Below are positions 42,106 to 50,223 of a stretch of DNA of 64,000 nt, piece by piece. The notes under the pieces are model-generated. The model was not told the origin of the DNA and ran no database searches. It was given only the letters and a program-made list of their open reading frames with translations. The position numbers and the translations under genes are program-made. The stretch comes from Microbacterium hydrothermale (GTDB lineage Bacteria; Actinomycetota; Actinomycetes; Actinomycetales; Microbacteriaceae). Location: positions 620,001 through 684,000 of the forward strand of contig NZ_STGM01000001.1 of the NCBI RefSeq assembly GCF_004854025.1, given 5' to 3'. Numbering within the stretch: the stretch's first letter is position 1; every line of letters begins with the position of its first letter.

Positions 42106-42966
42106 ATGACTCTCGATCCGCGCTCGCCCCGCACCCCGTCCTCGCCCGACAACGCCGGACCCCACCCCTGGCGCCGCTTCGTCGCCCTGGGCGACTCGTT
42201 CACCGAGGGCATCGGCGACCCGCTACCCGACGGCGGACACCGCGGCTGGGCCGACCGCGTCGCCGAGGTGCTCGGCGCGCAGGTCGACGACTTCGCGTAC
42301 GCCAACCTCGCCGTGCGCGGCAAGCTCATCGGCCAGATCGTGGCCGACCAGATCGAACCCGCCCTGGCGCTCAAGCCCGACCTCATCACGATCTCGGCAG
42401 GTGGCAACGACGTGATCCGCCCGGGCAGCGATCCCGACGCGGTCTCCCGCCAGTTCGAAGACGCCGTGGCGCGGCTGAGCGCCGACGGCGCCACCCTCGT
42501 GGTGTTCACGGGAGTCGACACCGAGTTCACGCCCGTGTTCCGCGGCATCCGGGGCAAGGTCGCGATCTACAACGAGAACATCCGCTCGATCGCCGACCGC
42601 TACGACTGCGTCGTCGCCGACCAATGGGGGCTGAAAGAGGTGCAGGACATGCGCTTCTTCGACGATGACCGCCTGCACTACAACTCTCTCGGGCATCACG
42701 AGGTCGCGCGCATGGTGCTGCGCGCGCTCAACGTGCCCAACGACCTCGAGCCCCTGCAGGCCGAGACCCAGGCGATCACCACGTGGCGCGCCGCGCGCGA
42801 GAAAGACCTCGTGTGGGCGCGCGAATACCTCGTGCCCTGGGTCCTGCGACGGCTGCGCCATCAGTCGTCGGGCGATCACATCCAGGCGAAGCGACCCGAC
42901 CCCCTCCCGGTGGTGACGCTCGCCCCCGGTCCGGATGCCGCCGGCTCACGCGAGACGCAGGTCTGA
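42106..42966 (+). CDS. SGNH/GDSL hydrolase family protein (second copy)
   Basis: A 286-residue esterase-like protein. Block I G-D-S-F-T-E-G is near residue 29, block III A-G-G-N-D near 100, and block V D-R-L-H-Y-N near 187. It shares its opening and several blocks with the copy at 4281-5045, plus an extra N-terminal Pro-rich stretch and a longer C-terminus. No signal peptide. ATG 42106 has GGACGGAGG, and TAGCGT (42082-42087) may be the -10. Substrate unknown. Confidence 0.88.
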   Translation: MTLDPRSPRTPSSPDNAGPHPWRRFVALGDSFTEGIGDPLPDGGHRGWADRVAEVLGAQVDDFAYANLAVRGKLIGQIVADQIEPALALKPDLITISAGGNDVIRPGSDPDAVSRQFEDAVARLSADGATLVVFTGVDTEFTPVFRGIRGKVAIYNENIRSIADRYDCVVADQWGLKEVQDMRFFDDDRLHYNSLGHHEVARMVLRALNVPNDLEPLQAETQAITTWRAAREKDLVWAREYLVPWVLRRLRHQSSGDHIQAKRPDPLPVVTLAPGPDAAGSRETQV

Positions 42967-43288
42967 CCGCGACCGGTCGAGGTCGCTCCGCCGGCTCAGG
43001 TTCGAGTCACGCAGAGCCGGGTACGGCGACGTCAAGCCGAACCGCCGCGCGATCCGCCGGCTCAGGTTCGCGTCGCGCGGAGCCGAGCACGGCGACGCCG
43101 AGCCGAACCTCCACGCGTGCGGAGCCGTATCGCACTTCCCTCCCGCACGTGCGCACCGGGCGCGTCAGCCTCGCCCGTCCGACGGACCGCCCCTGCCCGC
43201 TCGCTCCGTCTCCCGCGCGCCAGCGACTCCCGCGCGCCAGCGCCTCCCGCGCGCCAGCGCCTCCCGCGCGCCAGCGCCCGCCCGCGCG
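42967..43288. repeat. 66-bp direct duplication plus 17-bp tandem repeats
   Basis: Between convergent genes. Two imperfect 66-base units (42988-43053, 43054-43119) both begin CCGCCGGCTCAGGTTCG and contain CCGGCTC/GAGCCGG-type inverted pairs. Then four nearly identical 17-base units TCCCGCGCGCCAGCGCC run from 43211 to 43278, and two degenerate copies enter the methyltransferase 3' end. I see no gene. Confidence 0.75.
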
Positions 43289-44095
43289 TCAGCGCCTCCC
43301 GCGCCCCAGTTCCCACAGCGCCGCCGCGCTCGCCGCGGCGACGTTGAGCGAGTCCACTCCCCCGGCCATCGGGATCGTCACGACCGTGTCGGCCGCGGCG
43401 AGCGCGTGACGGCTGAGCCCGTCTCCCTCCGATCCCATCAGCAGCGCGACGCGCTCGTGGCCGGCGGCCGAGAAGGCGTCGAGGGTGACCGCGTCGTCCG
43501 ACAGGGCGAGGGCGGCGAGGTGGAATCCGGCGTCGTGCAGGAGGGGCGCGGCATCCGACCACTCCGGCAGTCGCGTCCACGGCACCTGGAAGACGGTGCC
43601 CATGCTTACGCGCACGCTGCGGCGGTAGAGGGGATCGGCGCAGCGCGGCGTGACGAGCACGGCATCCGCGCCGAGGGCTGCCGCGGAGCGGAACGCCGCC
43701 CCGATGTTCGTGTGGTCGACGATGTCTTCGAGTACGACCACGAGCCGCGCGTCGCGCACGACGTCGGCGACGGATGCCAGGACCGGACGATGCATCGAGG
43801 CGAGAAGCCCGCGGTGCACGGTGTACCCCGTCACCTGTTCGGCGATCTCGGCCGGGACGACGTAGACCTCGGCATCCTCCCCCACCAGGGCGAGGGCGTC
43901 GGAGAGGAATTTCTCCTGCACGAGGACCGAGCGGGGGCGGTGCCCGGCCCGCAGCGCGCGGTCGAGCACCTTGGCCGACTCGGCGATATACAACCCGCCC
44001 GCGGGCTCGGACACGCGTCGCAGCGACACGTCGGTGAGATCGCGGTAGTCGGCGAGGCGCGGATCGTCGGCGGAGTCGAGGGGGATGACGGGCAT
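43289..44095 (-). CDS. SpoU/TrmH-family RNA 2'-O-methyltransferase
   Basis: A 268-residue SPOUT methyltransferase. An N-terminal substrate-binding domain (about 1-95) precedes motifs N-I-G-A-A-F-R-S-A-A-A-L-G, L-L-M-G-S-E-G-D-G-L and I-P-M-A-G-G-V-D-S-L-N-V-A-A-A. It methylates rRNA or tRNA ribose; the target is unknown. ATG 44095 is 6 bases after GAGGAT, matching the leaderless pattern. The 3' end merges into a 17-base tandem repeat. Confidence 0.92.
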   Translation of the reverse strand: MPVIPLDSADDPRLADYRDLTDVSLRRVSEPAGGLYIAESAKVLDRALRAGHRPRSVLVQEKFLSDALALVGEDAEVYVVPAEIAEQVTGYTVHRGLLASMHRPVLASVADVVRDARLVVVLEDIVDHTNIGAAFRSAAALGADAVLVTPRCADPLYRRSVRVSMGTVFQVPWTRLPEWSDAAPLLHDAGFHLAALALSDDAVTLDAFSAAGHERVALLMGSEGDGLSRHALAAADTVVTIPMAGGVDSLNVAAASAAALWELGRGRR

Positions 44096-44252
44096 CGTCC
44101 CATCCTCGCAGCACGTCCTCCTCGCACGCCCCCTACGGAATCGACTGTCCGGAACACCCGGACGAGGTGACGGAAGCGTCCGGGTTTCTCGGACACCCGG
44201 CGGGGGCGCTCGGGGGGGCGGGCGCGCGGGGGCGGGGGCGCGGGCCCGGGGC

Positions 44253-45455
44253 TCACGCCACGTGCAGCGCCTTGCCGCCGGCGATGACCAGGGCCCGCTC
44301 GGGCAGACGCACGAGCGCGTCCATCGGGTTCTCGGCATCCATCAGCACGATGTCGGCGCGCGCGCCCTCGACGAGATCGTGCACCTCGCGGCCCACGGCC
44401 CAGGCTCCCGCGCTCGTGGCCAGGCGCACCACGCGCTGCAGCTCGTCGTCGCGCACGAGGCCCCCGGCGCGGGCGTACTGCCACGCGATGCCGAGGGTGT
44501 CCCCGGTTCCGTAGGGGCTCCACAGATCCCGGATGCCGTCCGTGCCGAGGCCCAGCGGGATTTCGGCCGCGTCGAGCTCGGCGAGGGGCAGCTGAGCTCC
44601 GCGCAGGGGCGCCACGGTGGTCATCGTCATCCCGGCGTCGGCCATGACCGCCAGCAGGTCGCGGCGGCGAGCGGGATCCAGCTGGGCGACGGCGAAGCCG
44701 TGGGCGACGTTGACGCGGCCGTGCAGGCCGAGCCGCGCGGTGCGCTCCGCGAGCAGCTCGATCTGGAACGCTCCGAGCTCGGCGGGGTCGTGCAGGTGGA
44801 TGTCGAGGCCGACCCCGGTCTCGGCGGCGAGCGCGGTGAGGGCGTCGATCTGACCCACGGGGTCGCGGTCGATCGAGGCGGGATCCAGACCGCCGATGGC
44901 GCGCACGCTGTCGCGGCCGGCTGCCTCGCGGAGCAGCTCGAGCACACCCGGTCGGCGCAGGACGCCGTCCTGCGGGAAGGCGACGAGCTGCACGTCGAGC
45001 GCGCCGCGGTACGCCGCGGCGGCTTCTTCGACGGCCTCGATCCCGCGCAGTCCGACGCCCGGATCGACGTCGACGTGCGTGCGGATGGCGGTGGTGCCGT
45101 GGCGCACGAGCTCGCGCAGCACGAGGGCGGACCGTTCGAGCGAGGGGATGCCGAGGGCGTCGCGCTGCGCGCGCTCGTGGCGGATGCGGCCCTCGGTGGA
45201 GCCCTCTCCCCCGTACGACTGCCACGGCAGTCCCCACCACGACTTGTCGACGTGGGCGTGGGCGTTGACGATCCCGGGGAGGGCGAGCAGACCGCGGCCG
45301 TCGAGTTCGCGCACCCCGATGGGGGCGGTGCCCGCGGGGCGGATGCCGGTGATGACCCCGTCGGCGATGTCGATGTCGACCGGGTCGGCGCCCCAGGGGC
45401 GTACGCGGCGGAGGCAGGTGACGTCGAGCATGGCGGGTGCAGCTGTGGGGGGCAT
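44253..45455 (-). CDS. amidohydrolase (cytosine deaminase-like)
   Basis: A 400-residue metal-dependent hydrolase. Metal ligands appear in N-A-H-A-H-V-D-K (near residue 65), T-H-V-D, H-L-H-D, V-A-H-G-F and G-T-D-G-I-R-D. The arrangement with H-V-D-K fits the cytosine-deaminase/CodA-like branch; it may deaminate a pyrimidine or similar ring. Start ATG 45455 follows GATACT by 6 bases (leaderless pattern); ATG 45431 is an alternative. Its neighbours are functionally unrelated. Confidence 0.88.
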   Translation of the reverse strand: MPPTAAPAMLDVTCLRRVRPWGADPVDIDIADGVITGIRPAGTAPIGVRELDGRGLLALPGIVNAHAHVDKSWWGLPWQSYGGEGSTEGRIRHERAQRDALGIPSLERSALVLRELVRHGTTAIRTHVDVDPGVGLRGIEAVEEAAAAYRGALDVQLVAFPQDGVLRRPGVLELLREAAGRDSVRAIGGLDPASIDRDPVGQIDALTALAAETGVGLDIHLHDPAELGAFQIELLAERTARLGLHGRVNVAHGFAVAQLDPARRRDLLAVMADAGMTMTTVAPLRGAQLPLAELDAAEIPLGLGTDGIRDLWSPYGTGDTLGIAWQYARAGGLVRDDELQRVVRLATSAGAWAVGREVHDLVEGARADIVLMDAENPMDALVRLPERALVIAGGKALHVA

Positions 45456-45641
45456 GGGCTCAGTATCGGCGCGGCACGCGGGTGAATCCGGGTGCCGCGC
45501 GCGGGTCGGGGCGATCCGGCGCAGTGACTGGGCGTCGCGCCACGACGCGCGGGAGGGGACGCCCGTCGCGAGACCTCGACGCCCGCCGGGCGGGCCGGGG
45601 TGTCAGCGCCCCGCCATAGACTCGATGCGACGGAGGTGCGC

Positions 45642-46490
45642 ATGACCGACACGGTGCAGGATGCCGAGTTCTCGGCATCCGTCGATCGTGCCGTCGAGGT
45701 TCTCGCGGGCCGTCGTGTGGCGGTGCTGACCGGGGCGGGCGTGTCGACCGATTCGGGGATCCCCGACTATCGCGGCAAGGGTGCACCCACGCGCACGCCC
45801 ATGACGGCGCAGCAGTTCCTCTCCAGCCCCGAGGCGCGGCGCCGCTACTGGGTGGGCAGTCACCTGGGCTGGAAGGTGTTCGCCGCGGCCGAGCCGAACG
45901 GCGGTCACCGTGCGCTCGCGGCCCTCGAAGCGGCGGGCGTCGCGAACGGCGTCGTCACGCAGAACGTCGACGGCCTGCACGTGCGCGCCGGGAGCGGGCG
46001 CGTGGTGGAGCTGCACGGAACCCTGCGCCGCGTCGGGTGCCTGCACTGCGGGCAGGTGTTCGACCGCCGCGACCTCGCGGAGCGCGTCGAGGCCGACAAC
46101 CCGTGGATCACCCTCCCCGAGAACGTCGAGCTCGGCCCCGACGGCGATGTCACCCCGGCCTCTGCCGAGGGCTTCGTCGTGCCGGTGTGCTCGGTGTGCG
46201 GGGGCACGCTCAAGCCCGACGTGGTGTTCTTCGGCGAGTACATCCCCGTCGAGAGGTTCCGCGAGGCGGAGCAGCTGGTGCACACGAGCGAGGCGCTCGT
46301 GGTGGCCGGATCCTCGCTCGTGGTGAATTCCGGCATCCGTCTGGTGGAGCGCGCGCGGCGCAAGCGCCTGCCGGTGGTCATCGTCAACCGCGGCGAGACC
46401 CGCGCCGATCAGCGCGCGAGCGTCAAGATCGACGGGAGCACGACCGAGGTGCTGCAGGCGTTCGCCGACCGGCTGCCGGGACTGCTCTGA
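45642..46490 (+). CDS. Sir2-family NAD-dependent protein deacylase
   Basis: A 282-residue sirtuin. G-A-G-V-S-T-D-S-G-I-P-D-Y-R-G binds NAD near residue 31, T-Q-N-V-D-G-L-H carries the flipping loop, and the catalytic His is in V-E-L-H-G-T. Zinc cysteines are C-L-H-C and C-S-V-C. It removes acyl groups from lysines, giving nicotinamide and O-acyl-ADP-ribose. ATG 45642 has CGGAGG. The next gene begins eight bases after its stop. Confidence 0.93.
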   Translation: MTDTVQDAEFSASVDRAVEVLAGRRVAVLTGAGVSTDSGIPDYRGKGAPTRTPMTAQQFLSSPEARRRYWVGSHLGWKVFAAAEPNGGHRALAALEAAGVANGVVTQNVDGLHVRAGSGRVVELHGTLRRVGCLHCGQVFDRRDLAERVEADNPWITLPENVELGPDGDVTPASAEGFVVPVCSVCGGTLKPDVVFFGEYIPVERFREAEQLVHTSEALVVAGSSLVVNSGIRLVERARRKRLPVVIVNRGETRADQRASVKIDGSTTEVLQAFADRLPGLL

Positions 46491-46498
46491 GCGTTCGC

Positions 46499-46987
46499 GT
46501 GCCTCCGCCTTCCGCCGTCACCGTTCCCGGTGCACGCCGACCGGACTCTCGACGCCGTGCGGCCACGATCGCGGCGCTGCTCGCCATCCTGGTCGGACTC
46601 GTCGTGGTGGGGCGGGCCTTCGGGGGCACCCCGAAGGTGATCGAAGACGAACAGGCGGCGGGCTTCGCCGACGGGTCTCTGCTCGCGGCGATCACGGCCT
46701 TCGCCGAGACGAGCTCCGACCCCCGCGCGGCAGTGGACGCAGCTCTCGAGAGCGGGAAGCTCGCGGAGCGCACAGCTGAGCTGCCGTACGTGTGGCGCGT
46801 GATCTCGGACGACGGTGGGGCCCTCTCGGTCGTCACGTACGCGTACGCGAATCCGCAGGCCGCCGATGGGCCCTTCGCACGGCGCGGGTGGGGACGAGCC
46901 TGCCGGTCGTACGACATCCGCGTCGACGGCGTCGGGGCCCGTCCCATCGAGTGCCCTGCCGGAACCCCCGAGCAGGTCGGCGACTGA
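46499..46987 (+). CDS. hypothetical single-pass membrane protein
   Basis: A 162-residue protein I do not recognise. A basic N-terminus (R-R-P-D-S-R-R-R) precedes one helix at about 22-42; the rest is an extracytoplasmic-looking domain with two Cys near the end (R-A-C-R, I-E-C-P) that may pair. It starts eight bases after the sirtuin stop, so probably the same transcript. GTG 46499 is the best start; no strong ribosome site. Confidence 0.7.
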   Translation: MPPPSAVTVPGARRPDSRRRAATIAALLAILVGLVVVGRAFGGTPKVIEDEQAAGFADGSLLAAITAFAETSSDPRAAVDAALESGKLAERTAELPYVWRVISDDGGALSVVTYAYANPQAADGPFARRGWGRACRSYDIRVDGVGARPIECPAGTPEQVGD

Positions 46988-47028
46988 ACCGGAGACCCCC
47001 ACCACCAGCCGCCGGTTAGGCTCGGACG

Positions 47029-47616
47029 GTGACGATCCTGACTCTTGTGCGACACGGTGAGACGGCCTGGAATCACGGGGGCCGCATCCAGGGCTCGACC
47101 GACATCCCCCTCAACGACACGGGCCGCATCCAGGCGCAGGGCATCGCCGAGACGCTCGCTGCGGAGTACGCCGGTCGCGAGGTCGTCGTCGTCTCGAGCG
47201 ACCTGTCGCGCGCGGCCGAGACGGCCGACGTGATCGCCGCGGCCCTGGGCACCACGGTGAGCCGACGGATGCCGGGGCTGCAGGAGCGCTCCTACGGCGA
47301 GGCCGAGGGCATGGACGCACCCACCTTCTACGACACGTACGGTCCGTGGCACGCGGCCGACGTCCCGGGCGCGGAGGCGTGGCCGGTCGTGCGCGAGCGC
47401 GCGCTGGCCGCGATCGCCGAGGTCGTCGCCGAGACCCCCGACGGCGTCGACGTGATCGCCGTCGCGCACGGCGCGCTGATCCGCGAGGTCATCATGTTCG
47501 CCACCGACGGGGAGTTCCCCCGCGAGGGCGAGCGTCTGCCGAACTGCTCGGCGACGACGTTCCGCCTCGACGGCGACGCGTGGGAGATGCTCGCCTACGC
47601 GGGCGTCGCGAGCTGA
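47029..47616 (+). CDS. histidine phosphatase family protein
   Basis: A 195-residue phosphoglycerate-mutase-like phosphatase. L-V-R-H-G-E-T-A-W-N near residue 6 carries the phosphorylated His; S-S-D-L-S-R-A, E-R-S-Y-G-E-A-E-G and V-A-H-G-A complete the site. It dephosphorylates an unspecified phosphoester in the cytoplasm. GTG 47029 is 6 bases after TAGGCT (47017-47022) without a ribosome site, a clear leaderless start. Confidence 0.9.
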   Translation: MTILTLVRHGETAWNHGGRIQGSTDIPLNDTGRIQAQGIAETLAAEYAGREVVVVSSDLSRAAETADVIAAALGTTVSRRMPGLQERSYGEAEGMDAPTFYDTYGPWHAADVPGAEAWPVVRERALAAIAEVVAETPDGVDVIAVAHGALIREVIMFATDGEFPREGERLPNCSATTFRLDGDAWEMLAYAGVAS

Positions 47617-47642
47617 CCCGCGGGCTTCATTCGCGCGCGCAC

Positions 47643-47659
47643 GGCCCCGACGCGGGGCC
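47643..47659. terminator. short hairpin between convergent genes
   Basis: GGCCCC-gacgc-GGGGCC, a 6-bp stem with a 5-base loop in the 66-base gap between the histidine phosphatase and the lyase. It may end both transcripts; weak evidence. Confidence 0.4.
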
Positions 47660-47682
47660 CGGGCGCCGCGACCCCCGGGCGC

Positions 47683-48534
47683 TCATCCGCGCCCCGGCTC
47701 CGCCCCGGCCCGCGCGATCAGCGCGCGCGCGTGCCGCAGGATCGGCTCGTCGATCATGCGCCCCTCGAAGCGGAACGCGCCGCCCTCGGCCTCGGCGAGC
47801 ACTTCGTGCGCCCACCGCAGCTGTTCCTCCGTCGGCGCGTAGGCCTCGCGGATCGTCGCGACCTGACCCGGGTGGATGCACGCGGTGGCCGCGAACCCAG
47901 AGGCGGCGGCATCCTGAGCTTCGAGGGAGAGACCCTCGAGATCGCCGATGTCGACGTGCACCGCGTCGATCGCGCGCTTGCCGACGGCTCCCGCGGCCAG
48001 CAGCACGCGCGCGCGAGCGAGGCGCGCGACGTCGCGATAGGTGGCGTCGGCGAATCTGCTGGAGGTGCCGCCGAGACTGGCGACGAGGTCTTCGGCTCCC
48101 CACATGAGCGCGACGACCTGGGGGACGGCGGCGAGCTGCTCCGCGTGCACCACCCCCCGGGCCGTCTCGCAGAGCGCGATGACGTCGTATCCCGCCAGCG
48201 GGGCGAGGGATGCCGGGTCCTCGGCCTTGGCGACCATGACCGTGCGGATGCGGGTCTGCGCGAGAGCGGCGAGATCCCGCGAGAACTCCGGAGTCTCGGG
48301 ACCGTTGACCCGCACGATGACGCGGTCGGGGTCGGGATCCGCGGCGATCATCGCCTCGCGCGCGACGGACTTGGCGTGTCCGGCGACGGCGTCCTCGAGG
48401 TCGAGGATCGCGGCATCCGCCCGCTCGAGGGCTTTGGGCAGCCGCTCGGGGCGATCGGCGGGGACGAACAGCAGCGCGGGGCCGAGGGCGAACGGTCGCG
48501 TCCCCTCGCGGGAGTCGGGGTGCGCGCCGCTCAT
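47683..48534 (-). CDS. HpcH/HpaI-type CoA ester lyase, probable (3R)-HMG-CoA lyase
   Basis: A 283-residue TIM-barrel lyase of the CitE-like group. F-V-P-A-D-R-P-E-R near residue 24, D-L-E-D-A-V near 46, a CoA/metal Glu in A-L-C-E-T-A and G-A-E-D-L match the family. The operon is syntenic with M. tuberculosis, where the orthologous Rv2498c is a (3R)-HMG-CoA lyase of leucine breakdown; the same role is inferred. It would yield acetoacetate and acetyl-CoA. ATG 48534 overlaps a 17-codon ORF. Confidence 0.88.
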   Translation of the reverse strand: MSGAHPDSREGTRPFALGPALLFVPADRPERLPKALERADAAILDLEDAVAGHAKSVAREAMIAADPDPDRVIVRVNGPETPEFSRDLAALAQTRIRTVMVAKAEDPASLAPLAGYDVIALCETARGVVHAEQLAAVPQVVALMWGAEDLVASLGGTSSRFADATYRDVARLARARVLLAAGAVGKRAIDAVHVDIGDLEGLSLEAQDAAASGFAATACIHPGQVATIREAYAPTEEQLRWAHEVLAEAEGGAFRFEGRMIDEPILRHARALIARAGAEPGRG

Positions 48535-48584
48535 GCCCGCAGCCCCTCGTCGTTCCGGGCGGCGCTCGTGTTGACGACGCTCAC
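48531..48584 (-). CDS. 17-residue micro-ORF between MaoC and lyase genes
   Basis: GTG 48584 overlaps the MaoC stop (GTGA) and the TGA at 48533-48531 overlaps the lyase ATG (ATGA). It reads V-S-V-V-N-T-S-A-A-R-N-D-E-G-L-R-A. AGGAGG stands 7 bases before its GTG, the best-spaced ribosome site in the operon, while the lyase has only GAGGGG inside the micro-ORF. It may be a coupling ORF or a microprotein. Translation is inferred. Confidence 0.45.
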   Translation of the reverse strand: MSVVNTSAARNDEGLRA

Positions 48585-49048
48585 GCCGCCGCCTCCTGGG
48601 CCCACACGAGCACCGTGCGCGTCGCCGTGGCGACGACCTCGTCGTTCTGCGAGCGACCCGTGTGCGCCATCACGACGACGCCCTGACCGGGGCGGGAGGC
48701 CGAGGGTCGCACCGACACGATCTCCGTCTCGGCCGTCAGGGTGTCGCCGACGAACAACGGCGCCGGGAAGCTCACGTCGGTCAGGCCGAGCTGCGCGACG
48801 AGCGTGCCCTGCGTGAGCTGACCGACGGACAGCCCGACGAGGGTCGACAGCGTCCACATCGAGTTCACGAGCGGCCGCCCGAACGGCTGGGACGCCGCGT
48901 ACGCGGCATCCAGGTGCAGCGCCTGCGGGTTCATCGTGAGGGTGGTGAACAGCACGTTGTCGGCGTCGGTCACCGTCCGCCCCGGGCGGTGCGCGTACTT
49001 CTCCCCCACGACGAATTCCTCCAGATACAGGCCCCGCTGCTCGATCAT
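48581..49048 (-). CDS. MaoC family (R)-specific enoyl-CoA hydratase
   Basis: A 155-residue hot-dog-fold hydratase. The N-terminal E-E-F-V-V-G-E-K-Y and T-V-T-D-A-D-N-V, with N-P-Q-A-L-H-L-D as the active-site segment (Asp/His), are typical. It corresponds to M. tuberculosis Rv2499c and should hydrate 3-methylglutaconyl-CoA to (R)-HMG-CoA, the substrate of the adjacent lyase. ATG 49048 overlaps the dehydrogenase stop. Confidence 0.87.
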   Translation of the reverse strand: MIEQRGLYLEEFVVGEKYAHRPGRTVTDADNVLFTTLTMNPQALHLDAAYAASQPFGRPLVNSMWTLSTLVGLSVGQLTQGTLVAQLGLTDVSFPAPLFVGDTLTAETEIVSVRPSASRPGQGVVVMAHTGRSQNDEVVATATRTVLVWAQEAAA

Positions 49049-50223
49049 GCGGCCACGGTACCGGTGAGTCCCAGCGCGCGCGAGATCACCATGAGCTGCA
49101 CCTCGGTCGTCCCCTCGCCGATCTCGAGGATCTTCGAATCGCGGTAGTGCCGGGCGACGGGGTACTCGTTGATGAAGCCGTTCCCCCCGAACACCTGCGT
49201 CGCATCCCGGGCGTTGGCCATGGCCGCGTCGCTCGCGGTCATCTTGGCGACCGCGGCATCCACCGAGAACGGCTTGCCTGCGTCGCACAGGCGCGCGGCG
49301 TGCACCCACGCGAGGCGGGCGGTGTGCACGCGGGCGTGCATGCGCGCGAGCAGGAACTGCATGTTCTGCCGGGTCGAGAGGCGCTCGCCGAACACGGTGC
49401 GGCTGCGGGCGTAGTCGACCGCGGCCTCGAGGCACCCCTCGGCGGCTCCCGTGGCGAGGGCGGCGATCGCGACGCGCCCCTCGTCGAGCGTGCGCAGGAA
49501 GTTCTTGAACCCGTGCCCGCGCTCACCGAGCAGATTCGCCTCGGGTACCCGCACGCCGTCGAAGGCGAGGGGGTGCGTGTCGCTGGCGTTCCAGCCGACC
49601 TTGTCGTAGGCGGGACCCACGGTGAACCCGGGCGTGCCGTTCGGGACGATGATCGTGGAGATCTCGGGGCGGCCCGCGTCGGTGCGCCCGGTCACCGCCG
49701 TGACGGTGACGAAGCGGGTGATGTCGGTGCCCGAGTTGGTGATGAACTGCTTGGTGCCGTCGATCACCCACTCGCCGCCCTCGAGGCGCGCGGTGGTACG
49801 GGTCGCTCCGGCGTCGCTTCCCGCCTCGGCCTCGGTGAGCCCGAACCCGGCGAGCGCGCGACCCGCGACGAGGTCGGGCAGATACTCGGCCTTCTGCGCG
49901 TCGGTGCCGTAGCGGTGGATCGGCATGGCACCCAGGCCCACTCCCGCCTCGAGGGTGATCGCCATCGACTGGTCGACGCGGGCGACGCCCTCGATCGCGA
50001 CGCAGAGGCTCGCGTAGTCGCCGCCCTGCCCGCCGACCTCCTCGGGGAAGGGCAGGCCGAACAGACCGAGCTCGCCCATCTGCGCGACGAGGTCGAGGGG
50101 CAATTCGTGGGCGCGGTCGGCCTCGTACGAGCGCGGCGCGATCACCTCGTCGGAGAACTCGCGCACCATCGCGCTCAGTTCGCGTTCGTCGTCGGTGAAG
50201 GCCTGCTGGCTGTCGATGCTCAC
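49045..50223 (-). CDS. acyl-CoA dehydrogenase (FadE19/isovaleryl-CoA type)
   Basis: A 392-residue FAD enzyme. G-F-G-L-T-E-A-E-A-G-S-D-A-G (near residue 128), F-I-T-N-S-G and I-L-E-I-G-E-G-T-T-E-V near the C-terminus (catalytic Glu region) are clear. It should oxidise isovaleryl-CoA or related branched acyl-CoA to the enoyl form, passing electrons to ETF. It is the FadE19 (Rv2500c) equivalent by synteny. GTG 50223 overlaps the carboxylase alpha stop. Confidence 0.9.
   Translation of the reverse strand: MSIDSQQAFTDDERELSAMVREFSDEVIAPRSYEADRAHELPLDLVAQMGELGLFGLPFPEEVGGQGGDYASLCVAIEGVARVDQSMAITLEAGVGLGAMPIHRYGTDAQKAEYLPDLVAGRALAGFGLTEAEAGSDAGATRTTARLEGGEWVIDGTKQFITNSGTDITRFVTVTAVTGRTDAGRPEISTIIVPNGTPGFTVGPAYDKVGWNASDTHPLAFDGVRVPEANLLGERGHGFKNFLRTLDEGRVAIAALATGAAEGCLEAAVDYARSRTVFGERLSTRQNMQFLLARMHARVHTARLAWVHAARLCDAGKPFSVDAAVAKMTASDAAMANARDATQVFGGNGFINEYPVARHYRDSKILEIGEGTTEVQLMVISRALGLTGTVAA

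Noticed and set aside
43117..43347. Ala/Pro-rich frame over the 17-base repeats
   Set aside because: Produced by the tandem repeat itself; no start signal and it overlaps the methyltransferase 3' end.
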